A DNA stretch of 64,000 bases from Umbelopsis isabellina (taxonomy: Eukaryota > Mucoromycota > Umbelopsidomycetes > Umbelopsidales > Umbelopsidaceae), in the NCBI GenBank assembly GCA_016758905.1, contig JAEPQZ010000011.1, forward strand, positions 826,185 through 890,184, in the 5' to 3' direction. A program made the position numbers and the translations under genes. A model generated the notes under the pieces. It ran no database searches. It was not told the origin of the DNA and saw only the letters and a list, made by a program, of their open reading frames with translations. This document shows positions 47,237-59,862 of the stretch, piece after piece. The number at the start of each line of letters is the position of its first letter. Position 1 is the stretch's first letter.

Positions 47237-50200
47237 ATGGCATCCACCGATCCCAGCGCTGAGAAGCAGGAACCAAAGGTTGACCAGCAGCAATCGCCTG
47301 CTGAGAAAGTTGATATGCCCAACGGTATGACTCTTACCGTTGAGGAATTGTACGACAAGGACAAGTTCGACTTGTCCACTATGGAACCTGGCGATGTTTT
47401 CCAACTCTTGCAGTATGTATTTGAATGGAACCTGATTGTTGCAATGAATGAATTATTTTTTTGTTGTTGTTTGGATTCAACCTATCATGTCCCCCCAAAC
47501 AGTCCCCCTCTTTTCCCGTGCCCTGGATAGTAATAATTTATTTATTATTACTGTCCCTGAGCTTCTTATACTTCTTTGATCGCAATTCCATTACTTCCAT
47601 GGCTTCTAAAATTTTGATACTAAATCATGTCTCCTTGATTTTACTAGAACCACTACTGAAGGTTTGACCAGTGAGGAGGCCGCTGCTCGTATCGAGAAGT
47701 TCGGTCATAACCGTCTTGAGCACAAGGAGGTTAACCCTATCCTTCAATTCTTGGGTTTCATGTGGAACCCTCTTTCTTGGGTCATGGAGGCTGCTGCTAT
47801 TGTCGCCATTGCCGTTTCCAACGGTTTTGGACGTCCTCCGGACTGGCCTGATTTCATTGGTATCGTCCTGTTGTTATTGGCTAACTCTATCATTGGTTTC
47901 ATGGAAGAACGTCAAGCTGGTAACGCTGTCAAGGCTCTCATGGAGTCTTTGGCTCCCGAAGCCAAGGTCAAGCGTGATGGTGAATGGAAGACCATTGAAG
48001 CTGCTGATCTTGTCCCAGGTGATGTTGTCTCCATCAAGCTCGGTGATGTTATCCCCGCTGATGGTCGTCTTGTTGCTGTAAGTATTTCAGTCAGAAATTT
48101 CCCAACAAAAATTTTTTTTTACCGCCTCCTCGTAATCTGGTTGGCTATCGGCATTTGAAAAATTGACCTTCTTACTGATGTTAATTTCTAATAGGCCCAC
48201 GGTCAAGTCTCTATTGATCAAGCCGCTTTGACTGGTGAATCCCTTCCCGTTACTAAGGAAGCTGGTGATGAAATCTTCTCTGGTTCTACCTGTAAGCAAG
48301 GTGAAGCTCAAGCTGTCATCATTGGTACTGGTCTCAACACTTTCTTCGGTCGTGCTGCCAAGCTCGTTGGTGACGCCGGCGATGAAATGGGCCATTTGCA
48401 AATCATTTTGGCCAAGATCGGTAACTTCTGTATGTGCACCATTGGTATCTTCTTGGTTCTTGAACTCGTCATCATGTACCCCGCTTTCAAGTATGACTAC
48501 CGTCGTGGTATTGACAACTTGCTTGTCTTGCTCATTGGTGGTATTCCCATTGCTATGCCTACTGTCTTGTCTGTCACCCTCGCTATTGGTGCCAAGCAAC
48601 TTGCTGAGCACAAGGCTATTGTCACCCGTATCACTGCCATTGAAGAAATGGCTGCTGTTACCATCCTTTGCTCTGACAAGACCGGTACTTTGACTCTCAA
48701 CAAGTTGATTGTTGACAAGCCTACCATCAAGACCTATGCTGAATTCAACGGTGATGAGATCATCCAACTCTCTGCTTATGCTTCCCGTACTGAGAACCAA
48801 GATGCTATCGATTTCTGTATTGTCAACTCTCTTCCCGATGCCAAGATGGCTCGTGAGAACATGGAGGAACTTGAATTCAAGCCCTTCAACCCTGTTAACA
48901 AGCGTACTGAAATCACTTACAAGGATTCCGAAGGTGTTGTCCGTCGTGTCACCAAGGGTATGTCCCACACCATCTTGGATCTCTGCACCCGTGATAAGAC
49001 TGAAGAGACTATCAAGGCTCTTAACGATGATGTCGATGAATACGCTCGTCGTGGTCTTCGTGCTCTTGCTGTTGCTGTCGATGAAGTTCCCTCCGGTGGT
49101 GTTGAAGATGAAGGCAAGGGCTTCCGTCTTGTTGCTCTTCTTCCCATCTACGATCCCCCACGTTCCGATACCAAGGAGACCATTGATCGTGCTATTGCTC
49201 TCGGTGTCCAAGTCAAGATGATTACTGGTGATCAATTGGCTATTGCCAAGGAAACTGGTCGTCGTCTCGGTATGGGTGATAACATGTTCTTGTCCAAGAC
49301 TCTTAAGGAAGGTCCCCCTGCTGGCTCTGGTTACGCTGATATGGATGAACTTGTTCTCCAAGCTGATGGTTTCGCTGGTGTCTACCCTGAACACAAGTAT
49401 GAAATTGTCGAGCGTCTCCAAAACATGGGCCACATGACTGCTATGACTGGTGATGGTGTCAACGATGCTCCCGCTTTGTCCAAGGCTAACGTCGGTATTG
49501 CTGTCGCTGATGCTTCTGATGCTGCTCGTTCCGCTGCAGATATTGTCTTGACTGAGCCTGGTCTGTCCGTCATTATTGAAGCCATTATTGGATCTCGTCA
49601 AATTTTCCAACGTATGCGCAACTACTCTATCTATACTTGCTCTGTCACTATTCGTGTTGTCGTCGGTTTCGCTATTCTCTGCTTTGCCTTCCAATTCGAT
49701 TTCCCTCCTTTCCTTGTCCTTATCTTGGCCATTCTTAACGATGGTACCATCATGACTATCTCTACTGATCGTGTCAAGCCCTCTCCTTACCCCGATCAAT
49801 GGAACCTTCGCGAAATTTTCTCTTATGCTATCGTCTATGGTCTTTACTTGACTGCCTCCACTGTTGTCTTCTTCGCTGTCATGTTCAAGACCAGCTTCTT
49901 CCAAGACAAGTTTGGTGTTTCAACTATCACTGATGCCAACGACCCTGTTGCTCACTCTGTTATCTACCTTCAAGTCTCCACCATTTCTCAAGGTCTTATC
50001 TTCATTACCCGTTCCCGTGGCTTCTTCTTCACTGAACGTCCTTCCGTTATGTTGATGTGTGCTTTCGTCATTGCTCAGCTTGTTGCTACCTTCATTGCTG
50101 TGTATGCCGACTGGGGCTTCACCAACATCTCTGGATGTGGTTGGTCATGGGCTGGTATTGCTTGGATCTGGAACATTGTCTGGTTCGCTCCTTTGGATCT

Positions 50201-50501
50201 TGTCAAGTTCGCTATGCAAAAGGTCTTCGAGCCCAAGAACACCCTCAAGGAGACTGGTCACGCCGAGATGCCTGGACGTCGTTCCCGCCGCAGCTCTGCT
50301 GTCTCCACTGGTGCCGCTTCCGCTCGCTACTATGCTAACCGCACTCGCAGCCTCAAGAGCTTGGACCAAAGCCGTAACTTTGGCAAGAAGCTCCTTGGTA
50401 TGAACAAGAAGATGGATGCTAAGGAAATGCGTCGTTTCTCCTCTGTTCAGACCAACCACGCTGCTCAGATCTTGAACTCTGACTCCAACGCCAGACAATA
50501 A
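47237..50501 (+). CDS. PMA1: Plasma-membrane H+-ATPase (P-type, P3A)
   Basis: Proton pump that energises the plasma membrane. Three exons (47237-47412, 47648-48077, 48195-50501), 970 aa. Landmarks in order: [20 protein letters not shown] (M1); [20 protein letters not shown] and [15 protein letters not shown] (actuator domain with TGES); [20 protein letters not shown] (M4); [12 protein letters not shown] with the phosphorylated Asp; [11 protein letters not shown] for nucleotide binding; [20 protein letters not shown]; and [15 protein letters not shown]. The C-terminal tail (about 100 residues) is basic and serine-rich with RRSRRSS and RRFSS sites and lacks the plant YTV 14-3-3 end. The loop after TGES ([29 protein letters not shown]) and the [20 protein letters not shown] segment resemble the plant-type branch more than yeast Pma1. 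Codons are strongly biased (AAG, CGT, GGT). Confidence 0.97.
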
Positions 50502-52609
50502 GCGCTTAAAGTGTATATAATCCTTATATATTTTTTCTTTCTATTCAAGCAAACTCAATCTATCACCAAATTTGAAGGGAAGAAGAAACACCCAAATTTT
50601 TTTTCTTTTAAAAAAAGAAACAATGAGAATTTATAGACAACCATCCAGGTTTGAATAAACTTAGATAACCTTTGGGTGTTTATGTTTTTAATCCATTCTA
50701 CCTTTTTTTAATTTATTTGTTCTATTCCATTATTGTAGACAACATTGAATGATTTGTTCATATAGACTTCTGTTCAATCAAAGATTTAATAGAAAAGGAA
50801 CAATTTATTTACCAAAAATTATGTCTGATTTAAGCTTAGTATATGATCATCCTTTTGGTGTGGAGTAACATTTGTGGAGAGACAATACACACAACTGTCT
50901 CGCCAAACATGATGTTGCCAGCGCTCAACTCTTTACATGTTTGATATCACTTGCGTCAGACGATTCGGCTGTTGATATCCACATGCAGCTTTGCTCCCAA
51001 AAATTACAATCCAGCCTGTTTGATGTGGATGCTGATTTAGCCTGAAGCACTACCTGATTTAGCGTGAATTCCATGGGTTCACCCACTTTAGGGCGACCAA
51101 GTTTCATAAGACTAGTCCCAAAATATGACCCTTATGAGGATGGTAAGACCAGAGAAAAATCCTTCAACACAAGTTATCTCGGACAACGTAAAATTTGCCC
51201 AGTGGATTGCTGCGATGGAAACCTCCGTTGGTTACCAACCTTACTTAGTGTATTAATTTTTCTTTTTTAACAAACAAATTATCTTATATACCCCTTATGG
51301 TAGGCCAAAGCTGAAAGAGCCGTAATGGCCGGTACAAAGGCAAACCGGACTTAGGGCGCGCGTACTGCTCGGTGTGGCGAGCCAATAGATTTGTGCTTGC
51401 TTGAAGGACTAAATGATCGGTTGTTTAAAATTATACTTGCAAGATTAAGCGAATGAAAGCAAGCAGCAGCAAGCTTAGCAACATCATTCGAGTTACCGAT
51501 CTCTTCTCAATCGCCCTGCCAAATTGAACTCACTCTTGGTAATTGTTTTGCCTTTCTTTCAATTTTTTTCTTATTAGCTTTTCCCACTCAGGCTTAATAA
51601 GAAAAAACCCACCAGAATAAAAAAGTAATAAAAAGATAATTCTCTATTTTCATTACGGTACACAAGCGATAACATAGATGTGCGAGATAGACGTGACGGG
51701 GTTTGCCGTAATCTGGTGTGACCGAAAAAACGTCTGCAGCTTTAACTCCCATGAGTGGGGGCCACACGTCGGGTGGCAGTTTTGGTTTGTAATGGGGGTC
51801 CCATATCTTGTGAAAAACAAAAACCCCACCGGAAGCATAGTTCATCCCGCTAACATTTACCTGCAATCATACAAACCTGGTTCAACATTTTTCTTTGCTG
51901 CCCACCTTAATCTCATGGCTTACGGGATTTAACAAATTCCAACAAGCACGCCCATTAGGCAGTGCACCATGTTCCATCCAGTGTGCATATGTCATTTGGA
52001 ACCATGCTAAACTGCCAAAACGTTTTCTTTGTTTTATGCAAATTATTATAACAGACCACGTTATACAAGTATTGCATTATAATTTGGTTGTGTCACTAAA
52101 CCTTTTTTTGTTTTTTTCTTTTGTGGATTACTCATTTTTTATTTTTATTATACAGGAACATAGACATGGAGTCTGATGGATAATGGTAAATGATAAACTG
52201 GTATAAGAAAAGCGATTATTGAACAAAGAAAGTAAATATTGTACAGAGAATTGAAATAAAAGAGGTGATTGTCGACTCTGGTCGATCGATAGTGACATTC
52301 AGTAGGATTGGCCTGAGAAATTTGATCTTTTTCTTTTTGTTGGAAAAGTTGAGTGAAATGTAATGGTTTTTTTTTTTGGCAAACATGGATCGTCATCCGC
52401 AGCAGAGCAAGATCAACTTTGAATAAACTGCTGCTGACTGGCTTTTTTTTCTTTGGTGAATATGAGGAGTGTGTATATGAAGATAATGGACAAGGCGAAT
52501 TCTAAACATCACTCTTGCCAATGGAATGCAACAATTGATTTTCTTTTTTCTTTTGTGTGAGGAGTTGTAGGGTTCAATGCATGCAATATAAAGACGTTAT
52601 TTGAACGTT
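50502..52609. other. Intergenic region, convergent
   Basis: About 2.1 kb between the 3' ends of the H+-ATPase and GATA-factor genes. It holds the two 3' UTRs and T-rich and A-rich runs. Open frames at 51594-51932 overlap on both strands with no family resemblance. No RNA gene or repeat was recognised. Confidence 0.4.
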
Positions 52610-53749
52610 TCACAATGAGTCAGTGGTTAAGCTTGGGGTGGTGCATGCACTGGAAGGATCTTCAGGCGAGGAGATCATGGATGTGGGTTGTTCGGGAGTG
52701 ACTCCTAAAACGGCCTTTAAAATGGCGCATCGACGTTCAAGCATGCCCAAGAAACCTTCCATTTGAGCATGGTTCATTCTGCTCAACAATTCTCGGAAAC
52801 GACCGTCTTCCAAGCCATCCAATTCCTTGGACGCTGCCATGGTGGCTGGCGCAATAGGTTGAGGGCTAGTTCCGTTTTGCTGTCTTTGCATCTGTTCAGC
52901 AGCCCAGTCTCGACGGCGACGCTGAATCTTGGTTTTACGCATAGCCGCTGGTCTAGCCTTTTGATGCAATTTAGCATAAAGACCGCAGGCGTTGCACACT
53001 GGTTCCCCTTGCGCATTTTTTCTCCATAATGGGGTTTGCGTTTGCATACAGTTGACGCATTGAACATGAGGCTCATCTTCCTCTTGTGGAGGAGGAGGAG
53101 TGCGCGACACAGAATGGGGTTTGTGGCGAATGTGAAGTGGTCGATGGGTAGAGTATTGCTTATAGTACAAGCCGCAGGCATTGCAAAGCGAATGAGCTCG
53201 ATCAGGAGTACGACGCCATAATGGAGTCTTGGTCACACCGCAGTTATAACAAGAAATGTTACGAGCCGGTCGACTGGGATGGGCTGGTAAGCAGGGCACA
53301 GCTGAAGTAGGGGTGGTGGGCATGGATGGAGGAGGGGTCTGAGGAGAAGGAGGAGCAGTCATCATAGGACATTCGTCATCGTCATCATCGGTATTCTCCA
53401 TCTTGATCATATTGTCTGAACCGTCTTCATAGGACACAAATTGATCAAAACTGTCTTGATCTTGTTGTTGGGAAATGAATGCATGCATGACCGATGATGG
53501 ATCAATGGTCAAATTGTGACCGTGGCCATTCAAATTAAAAGCAGTAGCATCGTCAAATGCCGTCGGGCTTCCCATGCTGGCCGCTGATGATGTTGGAGAA
53601 GGCATCATGGCTGATTCTTGAAGAAAATCCATGAGGTTGTCTTGTTTATCCATTTGAAAGCCTTCCATAGGGGCTTGCAGGAAGTATTTATCAGAGGAGC
53701 GAACAGAGGAAGCTTGTATGTTTTCGTTGCCCATGATATACAGGGACAT
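52610..53749 (-). CDS. GATA-type transcription factor with two zinc fingers
   Basis: Single-exon gene, 379 aa, ATG at 53749-53747. The first 165 residues are an acidic, Ser/Pro/Met-rich region (likely activation domain) ending in a [17 protein letters not shown] stretch. Finger 1 is [20 protein letters not shown] then SLCNAC, spacing CX2CX18CX2C. Finger 2 is [20 protein letters not shown] then VCNAC, spacing CX2CX17CX2C. Both keep the TPLWR core and are followed by basic tails; finger 2 ends [12 protein letters not shown]. The C-terminus has a helix ([20 protein letters not shown]). Two-finger GATA factors in fungi often repress iron uptake, but the cysteine-rich segment between the fingers of that group is missing here, so I do not assign that role. 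Confidence 0.92.
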   Translation of the reverse strand: MSLYIMGNENIQASSVRSSDKYFLQAPMEGFQMDKQDNLMDFLQESAMMPSPTSSAASMGSPTAFDDATAFNLNGHGHNLTIDPSSVMHAFISQQQDQDSFDQFVSYEDGSDNMIKMENTDDDDDECPMMTAPPSPQTPPPSMPTTPTSAVPCLPAHPSRPARNISCYNCGVTKTPLWRRTPDRAHSLCNACGLYYKQYSTHRPLHIRHKPHSVSRTPPPPQEEDEPHVQCVNCMQTQTPLWRKNAQGEPVCNACGLYAKLHQKARPAAMRKTKIQRRRRDWAAEQMQRQQNGTSPQPIAPATMAASKELDGLEDGRFRELLSRMNHAQMEGFLGMLERRCAILKAVLGVTPEQPTSMISSPEDPSSACTTPSLTTDSL

Positions 53750-54830
53750 TGCTTTTCAAGAGTAGGGGGATGAGGGTTGGTGTTATGTTATGAGATATTG
53801 TGAAATATAGAATTGGGAACGAATAGACAAATTGTCTATTGGTAATAGAGAGAAAGTTATATGAAAAGGGTTTACGGAACCAAATAAAAACTATGTAAGC
53901 TACATTTATATGCTCATGACTCTTATAAGTGACTCGCACGCTGATTGGCTGGAACGAACAACTTTACTGACGATGACTCTTCTCTTTGGAACATACTCCG
54001 ATACGACCAAAAAATTTGGCCCCGGGGCGGACTATGAAAATCCCTTTTTTGATTTTCGCGTTTACTAAAACTCTAAACAGATATTTGAATATCAGTGATC
54101 GTGATAAGACGTACCACAACTGCACAATATGCATAGTATGACATTAATACTACATATAGGTTCAACGAACAATAGCACTTGGATACTTCATGCTAAGCTA
54201 GGTGGAAAAAGATTGGAAAGATTAAATCGTCTAGTTCCCCGTTCCACAGGTGTGCCACAACAAACATGTACACAGAATCGCTTCAAAACCGGTCCTCTCA
54301 CCCCCAAACGCCATATAACCTACAGAAACAACAAATTGTCAATAGCTTCGGCCTTAACTGCTGCCCACCGCCAATAAATTTCAGCACGTCCTGTGCATGG
54401 TCATTTCTGCCAGCAGTGGCTTCCACACTTGGTCGATGATGCGGGTAGCTTCATCATTGCAGCATCAGTTATACTTTTTTAGAAATGAATTTCAATATCC
54501 TTCTGAAATGGTCTTTTTTTTTAAACCCAAGTCATCTATCATTTGTTGGTTAGAAACAACATGTACAAAGGGCCAATGCGGAGCTTCTTGTCCCAGTGTT
54601 ATCTTCATCCAATAGGAAGCCACATTTAAATCTCCGTGCTATGGCGTGCCAGTAGGTCGCGTGAACAAAAAACCACTTAGGCTCCCTTTATCGGAATCAG
54701 CTTATCATTATTGGCTTGAGGTTGCACTCACACCAAAAACATTCCAATAAAAAAAAAAAAAAAAACCAAGTCCTTATGGTACAAAATATGCTTTAATGAT
54801 GGTATATGGAACAAGTGCAAAGATTAAAAT
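53750..54830. other. Intergenic region
   Basis: About 1.1 kb between the GATA-factor start and the aquaporin 3' end (both minus strand). It should contain the GATA promoter. A poly(A) run occurs at 54750-54766. The open frames at 54129-54615 have no recognisable product. Confidence 0.4.
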
Positions 54831-56058
54831 CTACAATTTATGATGAGCCATCCAGCGATGTGTAAACGCTCGATTGGTGGATGAATCAATGAACAATTCA
54901 TAAATGAATCCACCCAAAACGCCTCCAGTAAGTGGACCTAAAATGGGAACCCATGTGTAGCTCTGGTGAAGTGTAAAGACATTGGAGCCCCATCCGGCTG
55001 AGTTCAAAGATATGGTTAACTGATAAGATTCCACAAATCTACGCGTTTGGTGATAATAAAATCACCTATTATAAAAAAAAATACAAGATTATATTTACCT
55101 AGTGCAGCGAAACAACGCCCTCCCAGGTCAGCGGCAGGATTTAATGAAAAGCCTGTTTCCCAACCAAAGCTAACGCCTATGCTCAGAATCACCAAGCCAA
55201 TTACAAACGGCGAATTCCTTCCCGCCGGCATATTGTTTTCATCACTTTGGCCAAGCACCACCAGCAACATGATGGCAGTGCCTATCATTTCTACGAAAAA
55301 TGCTGATCCATTGGACATATAGGGCAGAGGATTGGTATAAAATATGGTTGCGGCAACGTTCACATCGTCAGGTGTTTTAGAGTATTCAAGGATGCTTTCA
55401 TGATAAGCGCCAAACACGATGGCTGCTCCCGTGAAAGCTCCAAGTAATTGGGCTGCAATGTAGACTGGCACTTTACGCCACGGAAAACGTCGAAAACAAG
55501 CAAGCGTGAGTGTTACTGATGGGTTCAAATGTGCACCCTAAAAGGATAATCTTTAGCCAATTAATGCAAAGGTGTCCACCTCATCTTGAGAGTGTGTAAA
55601 TTGCTTTTAATTATTATCATTTTTCACTTACGGATACACCTCCAGATATGTAAATAGGCATCATCAACGCCAAAGCACGTCCAATATAAACATTGCCTGC
55701 TTGACCATGAGATAATGTGACTTGTGCTATAGCGCCACAAGCTAGTGAAAGAAGCATGCATGTACCAATGAATTCAGACAGCGGTTCTCTAAACTATTTG
55801 ATTTAGAATTTGAAGGAGAAAATGCTGTTAGTGATAAGCTGTTCTACATTAAACGAGTTGCGTTTCTCTGTTTCTCCCCAGTTTTTGCCCAACCTTCTTT
55901 CTAAAGTGACCAAAAACGTTCAAAGGATCAGGCAAAACGGCATGATTGCCTGATGCTTCAGGTAGAGTATGGATGGTAGTATGTTTATCTGGAACAATAG
56001 TGGCAGTTGGACTGTGCGGCTCTCTAAGCATTATATTTTCTATCAACGTATCGGCCAT
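54831..56058 (-). CDS. Aquaglyceroporin (MIP family)
   Basis: Channel for water and/or glycerol in the plasma or an internal membrane. Four minus-strand exons (55855-56058, 55632-55793, 55099-55537, 54831-54997), phases consistent, 323 aa. A 68-residue hydrophilic N-terminus precedes helix 1 (FREPLSEFIGTCMLLSLACG). The first half-helix motif is an NPS variant in GGVSGAHLNPSVTLTLAC; the second is NPA in ETGFSLNPAADLGGRCFAAL. The Asp after the second NPA region and GGR place it with glycerol-permeable members (GlpF has NPARD-GPR). The last exon gives AGWGSNVFTLHQSYTWVPIL then GPLTGGVLGGFIYELFI. The exon 1 donor is GTTTAA, weaker than usual. Substrate is inferred only from motif class. Confidence 0.9.
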
Positions 56059-57790
56059 AATGATAAGGGTATAAAATTTTTGCAAAATGGGGCAATCTGT
56101 CCAATGGCTCGTCTTGTTATACCTTTTATTTGAATCACCGATCCGACAATACAAAATCGTATTCGTGAGAGTAAATACTTTCCGAAAATTATACCCTACA
56201 CTGAAGCTGGTATATTTTCCCCAGTTTTGACCCCATAGCCCCATGGGCTATAAGTAATTAAACCTTTTCCATACCTGGCTATATATTGTCGAGAATGCGT
56301 TTTCTGTATTTGACCTTTACTTGTCGCTGAGGAAGTTGTCATTAAGTCATAACCGTGGGCAAATAATTGTAAAAAAAAGAAGGCGTATAAATAACATCAC
56401 CGTGCGACTCAGTCAACTGTCCGCGTTATTTCCGGTGTTCGCTGGTCAAGACGCTACTGTAAAAATGTTCTTAATGGGCTTTACTAGTTCAATGACATGC
56501 TCACGCTATGCTGAATTCGTACTCGTAATTTGTCAAGCCGCTGGCACTAGCGATTTGGTCGATCCTACATGCCGTGTGCTTCACAAAGAAGGGTTCTTGA
56601 CAATGATCATTTCTGCCTTGTTGAGCCTAGAGCTTGTATAAAAATAACCCAGTCGAAAAGATTTTCCCCCGCATGAACCAATGATTTTCGTCTTATATCG
56701 CTTGTTCAACATTTTGGAACCTCGACTGGGTTGCAACAGCACTACGCAGCATCGTACATTACTTGGTAGCGCTGCAAACGGGGAGCTTTGAAGGATGTGG
56801 AGCAATGCCTTAGAGGTAAATGGATGGTACACGCGCATTGTTCATATTCCAATGTGATTCAATAGCGGCCAGAATAGCGACAAGACTAGCGACAACACTT
56901 GTTGACATAAGCGTAAAAACGGAGCCGTGCGAAAATCATAACATGGTAGATCACAGAAGCTGGTCATGGTAACCTCAACTGAGCAAACAAGCTATATCAG
57001 GTGTGCATGTCTTATGCCAATGTAAACTATATATGTTCCAATGCATATACAACTATTTTACAATAGTAAAGATAATTCTGTTCAGTTTTGCTGGCTGTAA
57101 ACGCTTATGCAATGACTAAAGAAATCTTCAAACTCCATACTCGTTTTCGTATTTGGAAACCTTGACGGACAAAGTATATAGTATGCAGAAGATATAAGGT
57201 GCCGGTAAGACAAGTTTTTGTTACCAACTGTTTTGAAAGCTTTTCGCTAGTACGCAACTTGTTTACGATTTTGTATACATGGCAGATCCTTTCGGAATAG
57301 CTCAATTAAGGAAATAAAATTCGGAATATGCAGTGACTAGGTACATGTAGAGCTGTACGGACCACGCTGAGATCGTTTCACCACACAAGTTCTCCTAGCT
57401 TGAAAATTGTAAGCGAATAAGTGCATTGGGAAACGTTAATTTCATCAACAAACCTCGTGACTTAATGTGGCCGGTGTGTATCGCATGGTAGCGAGCCGCG
57501 AAGCACATCAGACACAGATTGGATATTAATTTGGACAAAACAAACATTGGGCCATACATGAGGATAATAGCTTGAACTGGGTCATCAAAAGCAAAGAATA
57601 TGATTTATTATGGCCATCAGCCTGCGGTATTGTGCGGGCAGAGGATGTGGGCAGGAAAATTTTCAAAGCTTGAAACAGGGAAAGGTGACCTCACGACACC
57701 TGACGAGAAAGCGCGCTCACTCAGTTAGTGGTGGTGAAGCAGGAAAAAAAAAATTACACTCATTACACTGCTCAGTTTATCTTCAACACT
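56059..57790. other. Intergenic region between divergent genes
   Basis: About 1.7 kb holding the promoters of the aquaporin and the RanBP3-like gene. The open frame at 56321-56641 starts at TTG and is not supported. No repeat or RNA gene was recognised. Confidence 0.4.
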
Positions 57791-59862
57791 ATGTCATCAC
57801 CACCTGAAGCAACTGGTTTTGGTACGGATCATTACGTTGTTTGCAGCCACGGGCTCGGCCAGGATTTATAATTAGGTGTTGCAATGAATCATTGGGCACC
57901 CAAAGATATGGATTCCAATCTAGGACCCCTATTTCACATTGCTTGCTTGTGTGATTACCCGACTTATGCCACCTAATTATATCCACGAGCTGATCGCGCT
58001 GTCACCAAGAATATGTTACTGACTTGCTTAATACGTTTTAATTATCCTTAGACGATGCAGCCACGAGAAAGCGAGAGCGAGCCACATCAGTAGATCCCGC
58101 TCCAGCCGAGCACGCTGACGATAATGAATCTGTGGTATGTACAATATGCCAATCGCCCTGTTTTTTGCCTCGCTTTATGCGTGTTATTGACTCTTGCTTG
58201 TAGGAAAAACAAGAAATTGCAAAAGCACCTGTCAAGAAAACGTGAGCATCATTCCCCCTATCATGTTATTTGTTAGTTAAGCAAATATCAGTATTGAAAA
58301 CTGAAATGCTTTTTTATCATAGGAAACATGCTGAAAACACATCAGTTCGAACGATACGCAAAAACTTTAAAGATATGAAGACAACCGACATGACGTGGGC
58401 AACTACTGAAGAAGAACCTGAGGGTGGTGAAGATATGCATACAGAAACTGAACAGCATGAACCAGAAGATGTTGCCATGAATAGCTACAATGATAAGAAG
58501 AGAGGCCCAGACGAGGTCACCGATACCACTGACAATGATGCCGTACTAGCATCTAAAGATGCATCTGCTACGGCCCCATTATCGCCACGAAAGAAAGCAA
58601 GAGATGCAGACGATACGGAAGAGACAAGCAACAGCCAGGCAACCGACAGCAATGTTGATGAAGATGACCAAAAGGATGCTTCCGCTGGAAAGAAAGGCAG
58701 TTTTTTTGCCCAGTTCGCCGGCAAGCCCTCAGGTAGCAATGGCGATGACTGGGGTGACTTTGCTGAGGAATCTGATGTCTCAGCGAAAGATAAAGAAGAG
58801 GCAGCAAAAAAACCTCAACCGAAGTATGCCTTTGGTGCATCATCAGGTTTCGGTAGCAAAGGTTGGGGCGCTGTACATCAAACTGCCCCTGTCACTGGCG
58901 GTTCAGCTTTCGGCACCACTGGAAAGTCTGGCTTTGGTGGATTTGGAAGTTCTGCGTTCGGATCCTCAACCACCTCGTCTTCTCAATCATCTACACCTTC
59001 AAATGCACCATCTTTCAGTTCGTTTGCCAATTCAACAGCTTCACCATTTGCTTTATTAGCCGCCAAAGGTTCAACCTCCAATGCTTTGGCGAGCCATCCC
59101 AAAAAGTCTTCTTCCGAGGAGAAAGATCAACCCAAGTCAAGCAAGTCTGATGATGATAGTGACGGTGATGACTCTGGAGATGAAGAGGGTAGCAAGACAT
59201 CGAGCGATAGGGGAGCTAGCCCAAAAACTTTTGGTGTGGAACCTAAAGTTAGAGTGCCTGTATTGAAGCCCCAAGAATGTAAGTCAAAGGCTTCTTCTTT
59301 TTATTTACACCAACTATTGTCATAGCACCAGTTAGGATTGTGTGGAGGTAATGCCCTGTGTCTGACGCTATCTGCTTTGATTATAGTGACCACAGGAGAA
59401 GAGGATGAGTATACTGTTCATAGTGTCAAAGCCAAGCTTCTTGTTATTGACGGTAAATCGGAAAATTGGAAAGAAAGAGGCACTGGCACATTGCGAATCA
59501 ATACCAAAAAGACCAATGGCACTTCAGCTACTCGATTAATTATGCGTGCTGATTCCGTTTTTCGAGTTATACTTAACGTACCATTGTTCCCTGGTATGAA
59601 AGTGTGGATAATGCAAGAGAAATTTGTACGGTTTGCTGCATTTGAACAGGCTGACCCCTCAGAAGACAAGAAGAATGATGACTCTTCTGCTCTGGGAAGC
59701 AGAAAGTTGGTCAACTATGCTGTCAAGGTATGTTTTTCGGTGTAGAATCTCCTGTAGTTTCGTTTTACCTTTATGACTGACATTTGTTGACAGGTGGCTA
59801 GCTCCAGCTCAGCACAAGATCTTTATGACATGATAATAGCGCATTTACCTCGGTCTGAATAA
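57791..59862 (+). CDS. RanBP3/Yrb2-like Ran-binding protein
   Basis: Nuclear cofactor of Crm1-dependent export, similar to human RanBP3, yeast Yrb2 and S. pombe Hba1. Six exons: 57791-57815, 58052-58134, 58204-58241, 58323-59278, 59387-59727, 59794-59862; phases agree and give 503 aa. The N-terminus has a basic KRER segment and an AKAPVKKTKH block, then a long acidic region. The middle holds FG and GFG repeats (FGASSGFGSKGWG; FGTTGKSGFGGFGSSAFGSS; FSSFANSTASPFALLAAKGS). The C-terminal RanBP1 domain reads EEDEYTVHSVKAKLLVIDGK, WKERGTGTLRINTKKT, TRLIMRADSVFRVILNVPLF and VRFAAFE. The first exon is short with a weak donor (GTTTTG), so the exact start is the least certain point. Confidence 0.88.

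Noticed and set aside
48087-49904. 605-codon open frame on the minus strand opposite the H+-ATPase
   Set aside because: It mirrors the strongly biased codons of the sense gene (NNC/NNG choices leave the antisense frame free of stops). Its product is a low-complexity Asp/Ser/Thr/Asn-rich chain with no family resemblance.
48235-50403. Leu/Ser/Val-rich plus-strand frames overlapping the H+-ATPase
   Set aside because: They are +1/+2 frame shadows of the same biased coding sequence.
56321-56641. 106-codon plus-strand frame between the aquaporin and RanBP3-like genes
   Set aside because: Starts at TTG, lacks family resemblance and has no splice partners.
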